Shown here: positions 31,923 to 40,006 of the stretch, one piece after another
How positions within the stretch are numbered: position 1 is the first letter of the stretch
How the letters are laid out: every line of letters starts with the position of its first letter
Assembly: GCA_958427895.1 (NCBI GenBank)
Contig: CAUADW010000009.1
Span: 1-40,060 of the forward strand
DNA: 40,060 nucleotides
Direction of reading: 5' to 3'
From: an uncultured Collinsella sp.
Lineage (GTDB): Bacteria; Actinomycetota; Coriobacteriia; Coriobacteriales; Coriobacteriaceae
The notes under the pieces: model-generated
What the model was told of the DNA's origin: nothing
The model's database searches: none
The model's input: only the letters and a program-made list of their open reading frames with translations
Translations under genes and position numbers: made by a program

Positions 31923-34079
31923 CTAAGCCGTCGGTTTCTCCTCGGCATCCTGCTCGAACTTGACAAGGGCGTCGGAAATCTGCCTGCTGGTGGGAAGCGC
32001 GAAGCGCTCTCTGCGCGACACGATCTCATCAAACATCGGGACAAGGAATGCTCGGACCTTCGCCTCTTGGTCCTGCGATGAGAGCGTTTCCTCCATCAGC
32101 GCCTTGAACTCTTCCGGCTTTACGCCGTTTAGGACAGCAAGCAGCTCGTCCATCTCACGTCCGTCGAGCAGGTACTCGACCGCCATGCACGACACCATGG
32201 CGTTGAAGTACCGCCCAAAAGATGCGCTGTCGCCCTCGAACAGTATCCCGCCGACTACGCCCGCGGCCGCTGTGCCGACCGTTCCGCCGACCATGCCGCC
32301 CGCGAGGCCGACGATGGTCCCCACGCCGGGCGACACCGCCGTGCCGGCGGCGGCGCCGACCTTCGCCGCCGCGACACCTGCCGCAGCGGCGCCGGCGATT
32401 CCCCCGGCGATCGAGGTGGCGAGGCATGCCATGTTCTGGGCGTACTGGGCGCCACTTGCCTTGCCCTGGAGGAGTTTGTAGGTCTCGGGGACCGAGAACA
32501 CGGCGAGGGTCACCGCTGCCGAAACGGCATTGCCCCTCAGCATCTTCGCAAGCTGCTTGGAGGCGGCCGCCCCGCTGATGGCGGTCTTGCCCGTAAGGGC
32601 GCGCAGGCCGTTGACGATTGTTGCGGTCGCCTTGAATCCGAGCTTTCCGACCACCGCCTGGCTGGGCGCCATCAAAGCGTTGGAAAGCCCAGCTCTGGAG
32701 AGCTGCGAGACGACCATATGCTGGGCAAAGGACAGGCCGAACACCTGGACGCCGGCGGCGATGCCCGCCTGGACGGCACCGGTGATGTCCCCGGTCTCCC
32801 TGTACGCCATGAACGTCGTCGCCAGAAACGACAGGCCGAATGCGCAGGAGCATGTGACCGCGCCGGTCGCGGCGTCATAGGTCACCGATTCCACCGTTCC
32901 CGGCTTAGTGAGGTTCACCGCCTGGTCGTATGTGAGCTTGCCCTTGCGGACGATCTTCTCGGCGTCCCTGGGGTCGCTGACGCCGGGGACCTTGCCTTGG
33001 CTAATCTTCTTCTCGAAACCGCGGAGCACCTGCTGGTACTGGTCTTTCGGGACTTCGAGCTGCATCGGCGTGCGGTCTTCTGTGAGGTAGCGATACTGAT
33101 GGCTGCTCGGATCGAAGCATGCTTCGAGGGAACCGCGTGCCGTCTTGTAGTACTTGGTCTGGATCAGAACTCCGTCGACGCTTCGGTCGGGGCCGTTCTT
33201 CGCGTTGTCCCTCCCCAGAATCTCGGCCTGGTGGCCCTGGAGCCTGTCGATGATGTTGTTGGCCTCCTCGGCAAGCTCTCCGTGGCCCGCGGGGTTGTTG
33301 ACCGCGGCCCGCTGCTCGACGAAAACCTCCCCGTTGCCGTTGATGGTCGCCGCCGCCGCGACTGCCGCGGCTTTGACCGCCGTATAGTCCGCCGTGGCAA
33401 GCTCGCTGTCGATGCCGGCGGCTCGGTCATCCTCGAGGCCGCGGATTGCCCGGCAGCGGGATACGAACTGGCCCCGGCACGCCTCGTCGACGGTGAGCGC
33501 AAGGTTGCCTTCACCGTCGGAGGCGAAGGGGCCGGGTTCGAAGTACGCCCACTCGAAGTAGAAAAGGCGAGACTGTCTCTTTTCCTTCCCCGGGACGGCG
33601 AACGCGTCGGCGTCCGCCTTGATGAAGACGCCCTTTTCGGTCATGGCGATGCCGCTGGGCCTGAGGTCGAACTCGGCGTCGGCCCAGACGACGGTCTGCT
33701 CCCTCGGTATCGGGAAGGCTGACTTCACCTTGGCGGCATTGGCTTCCGTCAACGGAAGCGGAGACTCCTGGAATGAGCCGAGTAGCCCCTGTGCGCGGGT
33801 GCCCTCAATCGCCCTCAAGGCTTTCCGCACCTTGGGCGCGTACTCCGCTATCTCCGCATCAAGTCTTTCGGCCTCTATTTCGTCGAGGGTGGCCTTCGCG
33901 CCGCCCGCCGCCCCTGCGATTGCCGCGCCCGCCGTTGTAGCCGCGTCCACGATCGCAGCGCCTGCCGCTACCGCCACCCCAGATGCCCCCTCGGCAATCT
34001 TGGTCGCCGTCTCGCCGGCAGTCTCAGTGGCCCTCTGAATCTCCTGCAGCGGGTCGAAGCCTTTGTCGAATATGCTCAT
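31923..34079 (-). CDS. Unrecognised 718-residue protein: possible nuclease-like segment plus glycine-zipper membrane region
   Basis: I do not recognise this gene. Visible parts are an Ala/Gly-rich amphipathic N-terminus (about 20-62); a soluble part with a beta-rich stretch (about 128-200, aromatic FYFEWAYFEPG); and a segment HGELAEEANNIIDRL (266-280) followed by PDRSVDG and IQTKYY (297-311), whose Asp and Gln-x-Lys spacing resembles PD-(D/E)xK nucleases. A long helical, Ala/Gly-rich region (about 408-615) follows with hydrophobic stretches and glycine-zipper repeats (about 556-615). The tail is acidic. No signal peptide is present. A TATAAT lies at 34147-34142, and the ribosome site (GAGAAAGAA) is weak. 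It could be a toxin, a defence effector or a membrane-associated stress protein. The ORF is intact and codon use is normal, so it is probably functional. Confidence 0.8.
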   Translation of the reverse strand: MSIFDKGFDPLQEIQRATETAGETATKIAEGASGVAVAAGAAIVDAATTAGAAIAGAAGGAKATLDEIEAERLDAEIAEYAPKVRKALRAIEGTRAQGLLGSFQESPLPLTEANAAKVKSAFPIPREQTVVWADAEFDLRPSGIAMTEKGVFIKADADAFAVPGKEKRQSRLFYFEWAYFEPGPFASDGEGNLALTVDEACRGQFVSRCRAIRGLEDDRAAGIDSELATADYTAVKAAAVAAAATINGNGEVFVEQRAAVNNPAGHGELAEEANNIIDRLQGHQAEILGRDNAKNGPDRSVDGVLIQTKYYKTARGSLEACFDPSSHQYRYLTEDRTPMQLEVPKDQYQQVLRGFEKKISQGKVPGVSDPRDAEKIVRKGKLTYDQAVNLTKPGTVESVTYDAATGAVTCSCAFGLSFLATTFMAYRETGDITGAVQAGIAAGVQVFGLSFAQHMVVSQLSRAGLSNALMAPSQAVVGKLGFKATATIVNGLRALTGKTAISGAAASKQLAKMLRGNAVSAAVTLAVFSVPETYKLLQGKASGAQYAQNMACLATSIAGGIAGAAAAGVAAAKVGAAAGTAVSPGVGTIVGLAGGMVGGTVGTAAAGVVGGILFEGDSASFGRYFNAMVSCMAVEYLLDGREMDELLAVLNGVKPEEFKALMEETLSSQDQEAKVRAFLVPMFDEIVSRRERFALPTSRQISDALVKFEQDAEEKPTA

Positions 34080-34397
34080 GGACGATTCTTTCTCGTGGGC
34101 GAACAGGCAGTCCGAATCGCGTTGTTTCTCATACGAGCGTTATTATAGCCATGCGTTTTTATGCCTTTGGCTCAGCCGCCAAACCCGGCGCAGGAAACTC
34201 GAGCAAGATTGTCAAACGTTGGGCGGTACAAGGGTGGCGCCCACAATCGCCTCTATATCGACGAGGTGCGGCCGTGCGGGGGCTTCGAGAGGGCAATTGA
34301 CTGCATTTAAGACGCTCGGTTTTCTCCCCTACTGTTATCGTTGCCGCTGCGGCAAGACCGGTGCAGAATTCTGAAATAGTCCTACGCTCGGCTCGTA
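34080..34397. other. Divergent intergenic region between the 718-residue gene and the pilin
   Basis: No gene is seen in these 318 bases. A minus-strand TATAAT (34147-34142) could serve the 718-residue gene, without a clear -35. On the plus strand TTGACT (34297-34302) is a -35-like hexamer without a good -10. A palindrome TTGCCG-CTG-CGGCAA lies at 34341-34355, upstream of the pilin. Confidence 0.5.
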
Positions 34398-34430
34398 TTG
34401 CAAACCCTGGGCGAAGGGAGCCGCATATGC

Positions 34431-35417
34431 ATGCAGCGGCAATTTCGCCTCGGGGGGGGGGTCGCTCCTAAGACGACCCGCCTCCGTGGGCAAGGACTTA
34501 TCGAGTACGTCCTGATTGCGGCCGTCATCGGCCTGGTGGTGGTGTTCGCGGGACCGCAGGTCTCCGGTGCCATCCGCAACCAGTTCAACCAGGTCTCGAC
34601 CACCTTGGACAGCGGGACGGACGGCGGCATCGGGGGCGGCGCTCCCGGCGGCTCTACGGGTGCCGATTCCGCGACCGTCCAGGCGGCGGTGGCCAAGGAC
34701 GCGAGGGACTGGACTCTCGACGAGCAGAAGGTCGTGGTCGATGACATCGCCGCCAAGGGCGAGTCATCTCCCGCCTACGCCAAAGCCATGGTGGCGATGG
34801 AAGTGGGGACGACTTGGTCGGTCAAGCTGACTAACGGTGAGACGATCGAGTACCGAATTATCGGCATCAACCACGATGACCTCGCGGACGGATCCGGAAA
34901 GGCGGGCCTGACGTTCCTCACCACCTCGAAGGGAATCAGGTCCCGCATGAACGCCACGAAAAACAACGCCGGCGGCTGGGAGAAGTCGGAGCTGCGTCAG
35001 AAGATGAACTCGGGCGAGGTCTGGAACCTCATGCCGTCCGACTTCCAGACCAAGGCGAAATCGGTCAGGAAGCTCACGAACAACGTCGGTGGTGGTAGCG
35101 CGAACAAGAACGCCACCGTGACGGCGACCTCGGACAAGCTGTTTCTGCTCAGCTACTCCGAGATCGTCCACACCTCCCGCTGGGCATCCGACTATCCCTG
35201 GACTTCCTCAGAGGGTACCCAGTACGAGGCCTTCAAGAGCAAGGTGTCGAATAACTATTTGGGCAACGCTTACCAGAGGGTTGGCGGCTGGTGGTGGGAG
35301 CGTTCGGTGTATCCGGACTACTCTACTTCCTTCCTCCTTGCCCTCCCCGGCAGCGATGCGTCGTACGACGGTGGCGCGGCGAACTCGTATTGCGTCTGCC
35401 CCGCCTGGTGCTTCTAG
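34431..35417 (+). CDS. Flp-type prepilin fused to a DUF6273-like C-terminal domain
   Basis: A 328-residue protein. A short basic leader ends RLRG, and cleavage before Q21 would leave QGLIEYVLIAAVIGLVVVF, a class III (Flp/Tad) pilin hydrophobic helix with Glu at +5, followed by GAIRNQFNQVS. A Gly-rich spacer (about 65-85) leads to a large domain whose end (LFLLSYSEI, WWWERSVYPDYSTSFLLALPG, YCVCPAWCF) resembles DUF6273, found in surface proteins. It is therefore probably a cell-surface pilin or minor adhesin. No Tad assembly genes are in the window. The in-frame ATG at 34431 lies 10 bases after AAGGGAG; a better-spaced ATG at 34427 is out of frame because of the G10 tract. Confidence 0.75.
   Translation: MQRQFRLGGGVAPKTTRLRGQGLIEYVLIAAVIGLVVVFAGPQVSGAIRNQFNQVSTTLDSGTDGGIGGGAPGGSTGADSATVQAAVAKDARDWTLDEQKVVVDDIAAKGESSPAYAKAMVAMEVGTTWSVKLTNGETIEYRIIGINHDDLADGSGKAGLTFLTTSKGIRSRMNATKNNAGGWEKSELRQKMNSGEVWNLMPSDFQTKAKSVRKLTNNVGGGSANKNATVTATSDKLFLLSYSEIVHTSRWASDYPWTSSEGTQYEAFKSKVSNNYLGNAYQRVGGWWWERSVYPDYSTSFLLALPGSDASYDGGAANSYCVCPAWCF
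34452..34461 (+). repeat. Ten-guanine homopolymer in the pilin leader
   Basis: Ten consecutive G encode Gly-Gly-Gly plus the first base of Val at residues 8-11 of the prepilin. Such tracts commonly gain or lose bases by slipped-strand mispairing and switch surface genes on and off. Confidence 0.9.
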
Positions 35418-35428
35418 TTTTCTGAATG

Positions 35429-35463
35429 AAAAGCCTGCGCCATACCGCGCGGGCTTTTCTTTT
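35429..35463 (+). terminator. Terminator after the pilin gene
   Basis: A 12-bp stem AAAAGCCTGCGC / GCGCGGGCTTTT (one G-U pair) with a 6-base loop and a following CTTTT, 12 bases after the pilin stop. Confidence 0.9.
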
Positions 35464-35881
35464 GGCTATCGCACGAACGATTTGAAGTTCGTGGCACAGG
35501 TAGTCGGTTTGGGAAAAAATGGGGCCATACAGCGGCTCTCAGAGCGTCTGCTGCACTCCCCCGCCATTACCCCTGCGGCATCCTCGTATAGAGTTCATCC
35601 CGCTTGCCGTTTCGTTGCAACAGCCCACTTGTCCACCAATCAAGTGAACTGCTGGAATAAATACAGCGACACGCTTGTTCGTTACAGTGGCTATATCGGT
35701 GTAAATCGCCGCGATAAATGCGGCCCGTTCTCGGCGTGTACCTGCTGCGCGTACGTAGAATCATATCGCGTTAATAAATCGGCTCAAGCGCGTGCAAAAC
35801 GCGCAAGTAGGCGCAAAAAGTGGTTATCGCGTAGGTAGATTTTTGGCACCCTGTTGCTTAATCAAAATTAAGCAATTGCTT
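35464..35881. other. Intergenic stretch at the island edge, no supported gene
   Basis: About 420 bases with open frames but no recognisable protein, ribosome site or family match. It holds a 7-bp inverted repeat CACGAAC/GTTCGTG (35472-35493), a diverged copy of the sequence at 31700-31748 (35546-35614), and the TTGCTTAA repeats at 35853-35883. The low coding signal suggests decayed or regulatory DNA. Confidence 0.5.
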
Positions 35882-35883
35882 AA
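35854..35883. repeat. Three alternating TTGCTTAA half sites
   Basis: TTGCTTAA (35854-35861), its inverse TTAAGCAA (35868-35875) and TTGCTTAA again (35876-35883); the last two form a perfect 16-bp palindrome. It abuts the tRNA-Pro terminator and could be a protein-binding site or recombination-associated sequence. Confidence 0.6.
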
Positions 35884-35916
35884 AACAAAAAAGGTCAGGC
35901 ACTAGGTGCCTGACCT
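35882..35916 (-). terminator. Terminator of the tRNA-Pro gene
   Basis: A perfect 11-bp stem AGGTCAGGCAC / GTGCCTGACCT with a 3-base loop. On the minus strand TTTTTTGTTTT follows, a strong intrinsic terminator nine bases after the tRNA. Confidence 0.9.
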
Positions 35917-35925
35917 GCAAACTTC

Positions 35926-36002
<77 letters not shown>

Positions 36003-36044
36003 AAGCTTTTGTTTGTTGCTCTGCTCTCGCTCGCAACAGGGAGT

Positions 36045-36074
36045 ATATTAACCCGAAACTTTAGCCTTGTGCAA
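36045..36074 (-). promoter_or_regulatory. Promoter of tRNA-Pro
   Basis: On the minus strand TTGCAC (36074-36069), 18 bases, TAATAT (36050-36045), about 43 bases before the mature tRNA 5' end. It lies between coaBC and the tRNA. Confidence 0.65.
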
Positions 36075-36082
36075 GAACTTTT

Positions 36083-37297
36083 TTACAAATTTTGAAGCAA
36101 GTCCAAAATTGTATCTGCGAGCTGGGGTTTTGTTAGCACAGGAAGTTCTTGCGTACCCGCCTTACTCACGATCCAGGCCTTGTTCGTATCGGTTCCAAAG
36201 CCCGAATCGGCGCGTGAGACATCGTTGGCGATAATGGCATCGCAGCCCTTGCGGGTCAATTTGCGTTCGGCGTACTCGACAACATTGTCGGTCTCGGCCG
36301 CAAAGCCGATCACGCATCGCTCGCCCTTCTTACGCGAAAGCTCGGCTAAGATGTCAACGGTCTCGACGAGCTCGATTCGATCCAGGCGCTCGTTAGCCTT
36401 TTTGAGCTTATGGTCGGCAGGGGCCGCCGGGGTATAGTCGGCGACGGCAGCCGCACAAATTGCCGCATCGGCCGTCTGGAAGGCGCTCAGTGCCGCCTGG
36501 AGCATCTCTGCGGCGGTTTGCACGCGCACGCACTCCACGCCGCGGGGAACATCGAGCGATGTCGGTCCCAACACGAGCGTGACTTCGGCACCGCGGCGTG
36601 CGGCCTCCCCCGCCAGGGCGATGCCCATCTTGCCCGAAGAGCGGTTGCCAATGAATCGCACCGGATCGATCGACTCGTGCGTGGGGCCGGCGGTAATCAC
36701 GATGCGCTTACCTGCCAGGTCCTGAGGCGCGGGGTTGAGCACCTCACAGACAGCCTCGACGATGTCCTCGGGCTCGCTCATGCGCCCCGTGTCCACATCG
36801 CCGCAGGCGAGGTAGCCGCTACCCGGACCCACAACATGGACACCGCGTTCGCGCAGCGTGGCCATGTTGGCCTGCGTGGCCGGCGCCTTCCACATGCCAT
36901 TGTTCATGGCCGGCGCGATCACGATGGGGCGCGGCGTGGCAAGCAGCGTGGTGGAGATGAGGTCGTCGGCGATGCCGTTGGCCATCTTGGCGATGATATT
37001 GGCCGTCGCGGGCGCCACGACCACCAGATTGGGCTCCTGCGCCAGCGAGATATGGTGGATGGGGTCGGAGGGGTCGTCGAACAGGCCCACAGCGACCGGC
37101 TCGCCCGTAAGCGCGCGGAAGGTGAGCGGCCCCACGAACTCCGTGGCATGCTCGCTCATGACGACCTTGACGCGGGCGCCTCGCTTTTGCAGCAGTCGCA
37201 CGATAATGCACGACTTATAGGCGGCGATCCCGCCGGTAATGCCCAGCAGGATCGTTTTTCCCTCAAGTTGCATTGAATTGTTGGGTGCAGCCGTCAT
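36083..37297 (-). CDS. coaBC: Bifunctional phosphopantothenoylcysteine decarboxylase / phosphopantothenate--cysteine ligase
   Basis: A 404-residue fusion enzyme of coenzyme A synthesis. The CoaC flavoprotein half (about 10-190) has ITGGIAAYKS, the active-site His82 in HHISLA, the PAMNNGMW motif with Asn132, and the catalytic Cys165 in GYLACGDVDTGRM. The CoaB half (about 195-404) has ITAGPTHESIDPVRFIGNRSSG (split: ITAGPTHESIDPVR and FIGNRSSGKMG), AAVADY and the KLKK lysines. It starts two bases after the stop of the zinc-ribbon gene, so it is part of the cysteine-desulfurase run. The ATG at 37297 has GGAAGCC nearby as a weak ribosome site. Confidence 0.96.
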   Translation of the reverse strand: MTAAPNNSMQLEGKTILLGITGGIAAYKSCIIVRLLQKRGARVKVVMSEHATEFVGPLTFRALTGEPVAVGLFDDPSDPIHHISLAQEPNLVVVAPATANIIAKMANGIADDLISTTLLATPRPIVIAPAMNNGMWKAPATQANMATLRERGVHVVGPGSGYLACGDVDTGRMSEPEDIVEAVCEVLNPAPQDLAGKRIVITAGPTHESIDPVRFIGNRSSGKMGIALAGEAARRGAEVTLVLGPTSLDVPRGVECVRVQTAAEMLQAALSAFQTADAAICAAAVADYTPAAPADHKLKKANERLDRIELVETVDILAELSRKKGERCVIGFAAETDNVVEYAERKLTRKGCDAIIANDVSRADSGFGTDTNKAWIVSKAGTQELPVLTKPQLADTILDLLQNL

Positions 37298-37299
37298 CG

Positions 37300-38019
37300 T
37301 TAGGCTTCCTTGCTGGGGAGCACGAGCAGGCGGTGGCAGTACGGGCAGTGCGTAATCTCGCTACCGTCGTGGTTCAGGTCGCTCATGGACGATGCCTGCA
37401 GCGCGGTGTGGCAGACCGTGGGGATGTTGCCCTGGATGGTCTCGACGGCCAGGCCGCGGAACTGCTTGAGCAGACGCTCGTAGTCGGTGAGCACGTCGGC
37501 CGGCAGCGTAGCGGCAAGCGCGGTGCGCTCCTTCGTGGCGGTGTCAATCTGAGTCTGCAGGTCGGCAGCCTTGGCGCGGGCGGCCTTGGTATCGGCCTTC
37601 ACGCCCTCCTCGAACTTGGCGATGATTGCCTGCGCGCGAGCCTCGCGGTCGAGTGCCTCCTTGTGGGCGATAACGACGTCCTTGCGGGTGTGCTCAATCT
37701 TGTCCAGACGCTTGGCCAGGGTGGCGAGTTCATTCTCCAGGTCCTGAACCTCGCGGTAGTCGGAGCCGTCGACATGGCGCTTCTTGGCAGCCTCGATGGC
37801 GTTGTTGGTCTGAATCTCGGTGGTGTTGAGATCGTCGAGCTCAATGTCCAGATCCTTGCGCTGGGCGTAGAGCTTGGTCATCTCGGACTTGAGCTTCACA
37901 TAAGTCTTGCGCTTGGAAGCGAGCTCCTTGAGCTCCGGCATATTGGCAAGTTCGCTCTTGTTGCGGGCGAGCTCCAAATCGATCTGTTGCAGCTTGAGTA
38001 GCGTAGCGCCGGCGCTCAT
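37300..38019 (-). CDS. Coiled-coil protein with C-terminal zinc-ribbon (CdsZ/zf-RING_7 type)
   Basis: A 239-residue protein consisting of a long coiled coil (about 5-180) and a C-terminal metal-binding ribbon ending THCPYCHRLLVL. The family usually has two CxxC pairs; here the first pair is reduced to VCHT, so ligands would be two or three Cys plus His. Homologues (C4-type zinc ribbon domain proteins) are widespread in Actinobacteria beside Nif3-like proteins, with no agreed biochemical role. AAAGGAGAG supports the ATG at 38019; it overlaps the Nif3 stop by four bases (ATGA). Confidence 0.85.
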   Translation of the reverse strand: MSAGATLLKLQQIDLELARNKSELANMPELKELASKRKTYVKLKSEMTKLYAQRKDLDIELDDLNTTEIQTNNAIEAAKKRHVDGSDYREVQDLENELATLAKRLDKIEHTRKDVVIAHKEALDREARAQAIIAKFEEGVKADTKAARAKAADLQTQIDTATKERTALAATLPADVLTDYERLLKQFRGLAVETIQGNIPTVCHTALQASSMSDLNHDGSEITHCPYCHRLLVLPSKEA

Positions 38020-38825
38020 AAGTTCTCTCCTTTTGTCACAGTCCACCATTGGCAAGGGTTCAGTATTTTAATCGCATGACGGGGGTCGACCCCGGCGTCA
38101 ACTGCAGAGTTCATCAATATATCAACGAACGGCTCCTCGGAGCGGTCGTGGCCGAGCAAGATCACCGGTAGCCCGCGCAAGGCAAGGTCTTGCGCCACGT
38201 GGTAGCCCGCCTCGCCCGTCACGATAACATCTGCGCCCGCGGCGATGGCGAGCTCTCCAAAGTCGCCCAGGGAGCCGCCCAAAATGGCGACGGTGCGGCA
38301 TGCGTGCTCGGCCTCGCCCCACACTCGCGGGTCGCTGCCGAAGGCCGTGGCAGCACGGGTAGCAAGATCGCGCAGCGTGCACGGGTCGTTGAGCGTTGCA
38401 AGCGCGCCCAGGCCGGTGGCCTCGGGGTCGTCCACGTGCTCCAGTGAGCTCACGGCTGCGGAACGCAGCAGCTTGCTCAGGCAAACACGGGCTTCGTGCG
38501 AGCGGTCTAAGTTGGTGTGGAGCGATATGATGCTCACGCCGCAGCGGGCGGCCTCAAACAGTGCTGCGCTGCACTGGGGGCGTGACGCATCCGCCGGGCA
38601 AAACGCCTCGGGCGCCTTGATGTATATGGGATGATGTGTCAGCAGCACGTTGGCGCCGGCTTCTTGGGCGCGGCGAACATTAGCTTCGGTCGCATCGAGT
38701 GCGCAGGCCACGCCGGTGATCTCGGCGGCAGGGTCGCCCACGGAAAAGCCTACGTGGTCCCAGGGTTCAGCGTCCGTCTTGGGATAGCGCGTCAGCAGAG
38801 CGCGCTCAAGGTCGGCGACGATCAT
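38016..38825 (-). CDS. Nif3-like dinuclear metal centre protein (GTP cyclohydrolase 1 type 2 family)
   Basis: A 269-residue Nif3/YbgI-family protein. Metal ligands are visible in LLTHHPIYIK (residues 60-69), SLHTNLDRSHEA, and near the C-terminus TGEAGYHVAQDL with an LGHDRSEEPFV segment. The start PWDHVGFSVGD is typical (usually EDWDNVGLQVG). Biochemical function in bacteria is unsettled; some members hydrolyse cyclic nucleotides or act as metal chaperones. It overlaps the cysteine desulfurase stop by four bases and the zinc-ribbon start by four bases. Confidence 0.92.
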   Translation of the reverse strand: MIVADLERALLTRYPKTDAEPWDHVGFSVGDPAAEITGVACALDATEANVRRAQEAGANVLLTHHPIYIKAPEAFCPADASRPQCSAALFEAARCGVSIISLHTNLDRSHEARVCLSKLLRSAAVSSLEHVDDPEATGLGALATLNDPCTLRDLATRAATAFGSDPRVWGEAEHACRTVAILGGSLGDFGELAIAAGADVIVTGEAGYHVAQDLALRGLPVILLGHDRSEEPFVDILMNSAVDAGVDPRHAIKILNPCQWWTVTKGENL

Positions 38826-40000
38826 GCAGCACCTACGATCGAGATCAGCGTCTGGGCAAACTCATCCAGATCGCTCGGATTCACGCGGTCATCGAAGGAG
38901 ATGCGCAGTGCGCCCAGGGCCTGCTCGCGACCAATGCCCATGGCGCTGAGCACGTGGCTCGGGTCCATGCTGCCGCTCGAGCAAGCCGATCCGGCCGATA
39001 CCTCAAAGCCGGCGGCGTCGAGCTTGACGATGAGCTCCTCGGAGTCCATGCCATCAATGTAGATCGATACCATGCCGGGCAGACGGTCGGCATGCGCATA
39101 GTCGCCCATGGTGGCGTGAATGCGAGGGTGGGCCGTAAGCGTGGCGTAGAGCTTGTCGGAAAGGGTTTGCAGCGTCGCACGCTCCTGGGCTACATGGGGC
39201 GCCAGCGTTCGGGCGGCAGCGGCAAAAGCCAGCTGCGTGCGCAGGTCCTGCGTGCCCGCGCGACGTCCGGCTTCCTGTCCGCCGCCAAAAATGCGCGGGC
39301 GCAGCGGCGTGCGGCTCTTAAGGTAGAGCGCGCCGGATGCCACGGGGCCACCGATCTTGTGCGCGGCAACGGTCATGGCGTCAACTCCCAGCTCGGTGAC
39401 ATCGAGCGGAATATGCAGATACCCCTGGATGGCATCGGTGTGGAACAGGGCGCCAACGGTATGCGCGGCCGCGGCAAGCTCGCGGATGGGCTGCACCACG
39501 CCGGTCTCGTTGTTGGCGACCATAATGCTCACGAGCGACACGTCGTCGCTCAGCAAGTCGCTCAGCGTGGCAGGCTCAATGTAGCCCGCGCGGCAGGGCT
39601 GCACCAGGTCGACGGTAAAGCCGGCGGCACGCAGCAGCGGCAGGTTGTCCAGAATCGAATCGTGCTCGATGGCCGAAACGATTACACGATCGCGCTTGCG
39701 ATCGCGCTGACGAGCGCCCTCGGCAAGACCGAGCAGCGCCAGCTGGTTGGCTTCGGTGCCGCCGTTGGTCAGAACAATCTCGGACGGGCGGACGCGTGCG
39801 CCAAAGCTATGGGCGATCTCGCGACGGGCAACCTCCAGGCGCGCGGCGGCCTTGCGGCCGAGCGAGTGCAGCGAGTTGGGGTTGACGCCGGCAAGCTCGC
39901 TGTCGTCATATTCGCGCTGCGCAAGGAGCGCCTCGGCGCGCATGGGCGTCGAGGCGGCGTAGTCAAGATTCACGGGTATGCGGTTTTGACCTGCGGTCAT
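38822..40000 (-). CDS. Cysteine desulfurase (NifS/IscS type)
   Basis: A 392-residue PLP enzyme that removes sulfur from cysteine as a persulfide for Fe-S clusters or thio-modified tRNA. The start YLDYAASTP-like NLDYAASTP, TNGGTEANQLAL, His113 in IEHDS, Asp189 in HTDAIQ, the PLP lysine Lys215 in VAAHKIGGP and the catalytic Cys340 in SAGSACSSG are all present. The short class I active loop agrees with NifS/IscS rather than SufS. AGGAGG precedes the ATG at 40000 by 11 bases. It may serve MnmA or a local Fe-S system; no partner is within the window. Confidence 0.95.
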   Translation of the reverse strand: MTAGQNRIPVNLDYAASTPMRAEALLAQREYDDSELAGVNPNSLHSLGRKAAARLEVARREIAHSFGARVRPSEIVLTNGGTEANQLALLGLAEGARQRDRKRDRVIVSAIEHDSILDNLPLLRAAGFTVDLVQPCRAGYIEPATLSDLLSDDVSLVSIMVANNETGVVQPIRELAAAAHTVGALFHTDAIQGYLHIPLDVTELGVDAMTVAAHKIGGPVASGALYLKSRTPLRPRIFGGGQEAGRRAGTQDLRTQLAFAAAARTLAPHVAQERATLQTLSDKLYATLTAHPRIHATMGDYAHADRLPGMVSIYIDGMDSEELIVKLDAAGFEVSAGSACSSGSMDPSHVLSAMGIGREQALGALRISFDDRVNPSDLDEFAQTLISIVGAA

Positions 40001-40006
40001 AAGGGT

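Noticed and set aside
31395..32081. Plus-strand open frame of 228 codons after 7-beta-HSDH
   Set aside because: Overlaps the IS30 remnant and the end of the 718-residue gene in antisense; no ribosome site or family resemblance.
35472..35493. LexA-like inverted repeat CACGAAC/GTTCGTG
   Set aside because: The half sites are eight bases apart, not four as in the other LexA boxes, and no gene start is nearby.
35281..35838. Plus-strand open frame of 185 codons overlapping the pilin end
   Set aside because: Runs through the pilin terminator in another frame and has no recognisable protein features.
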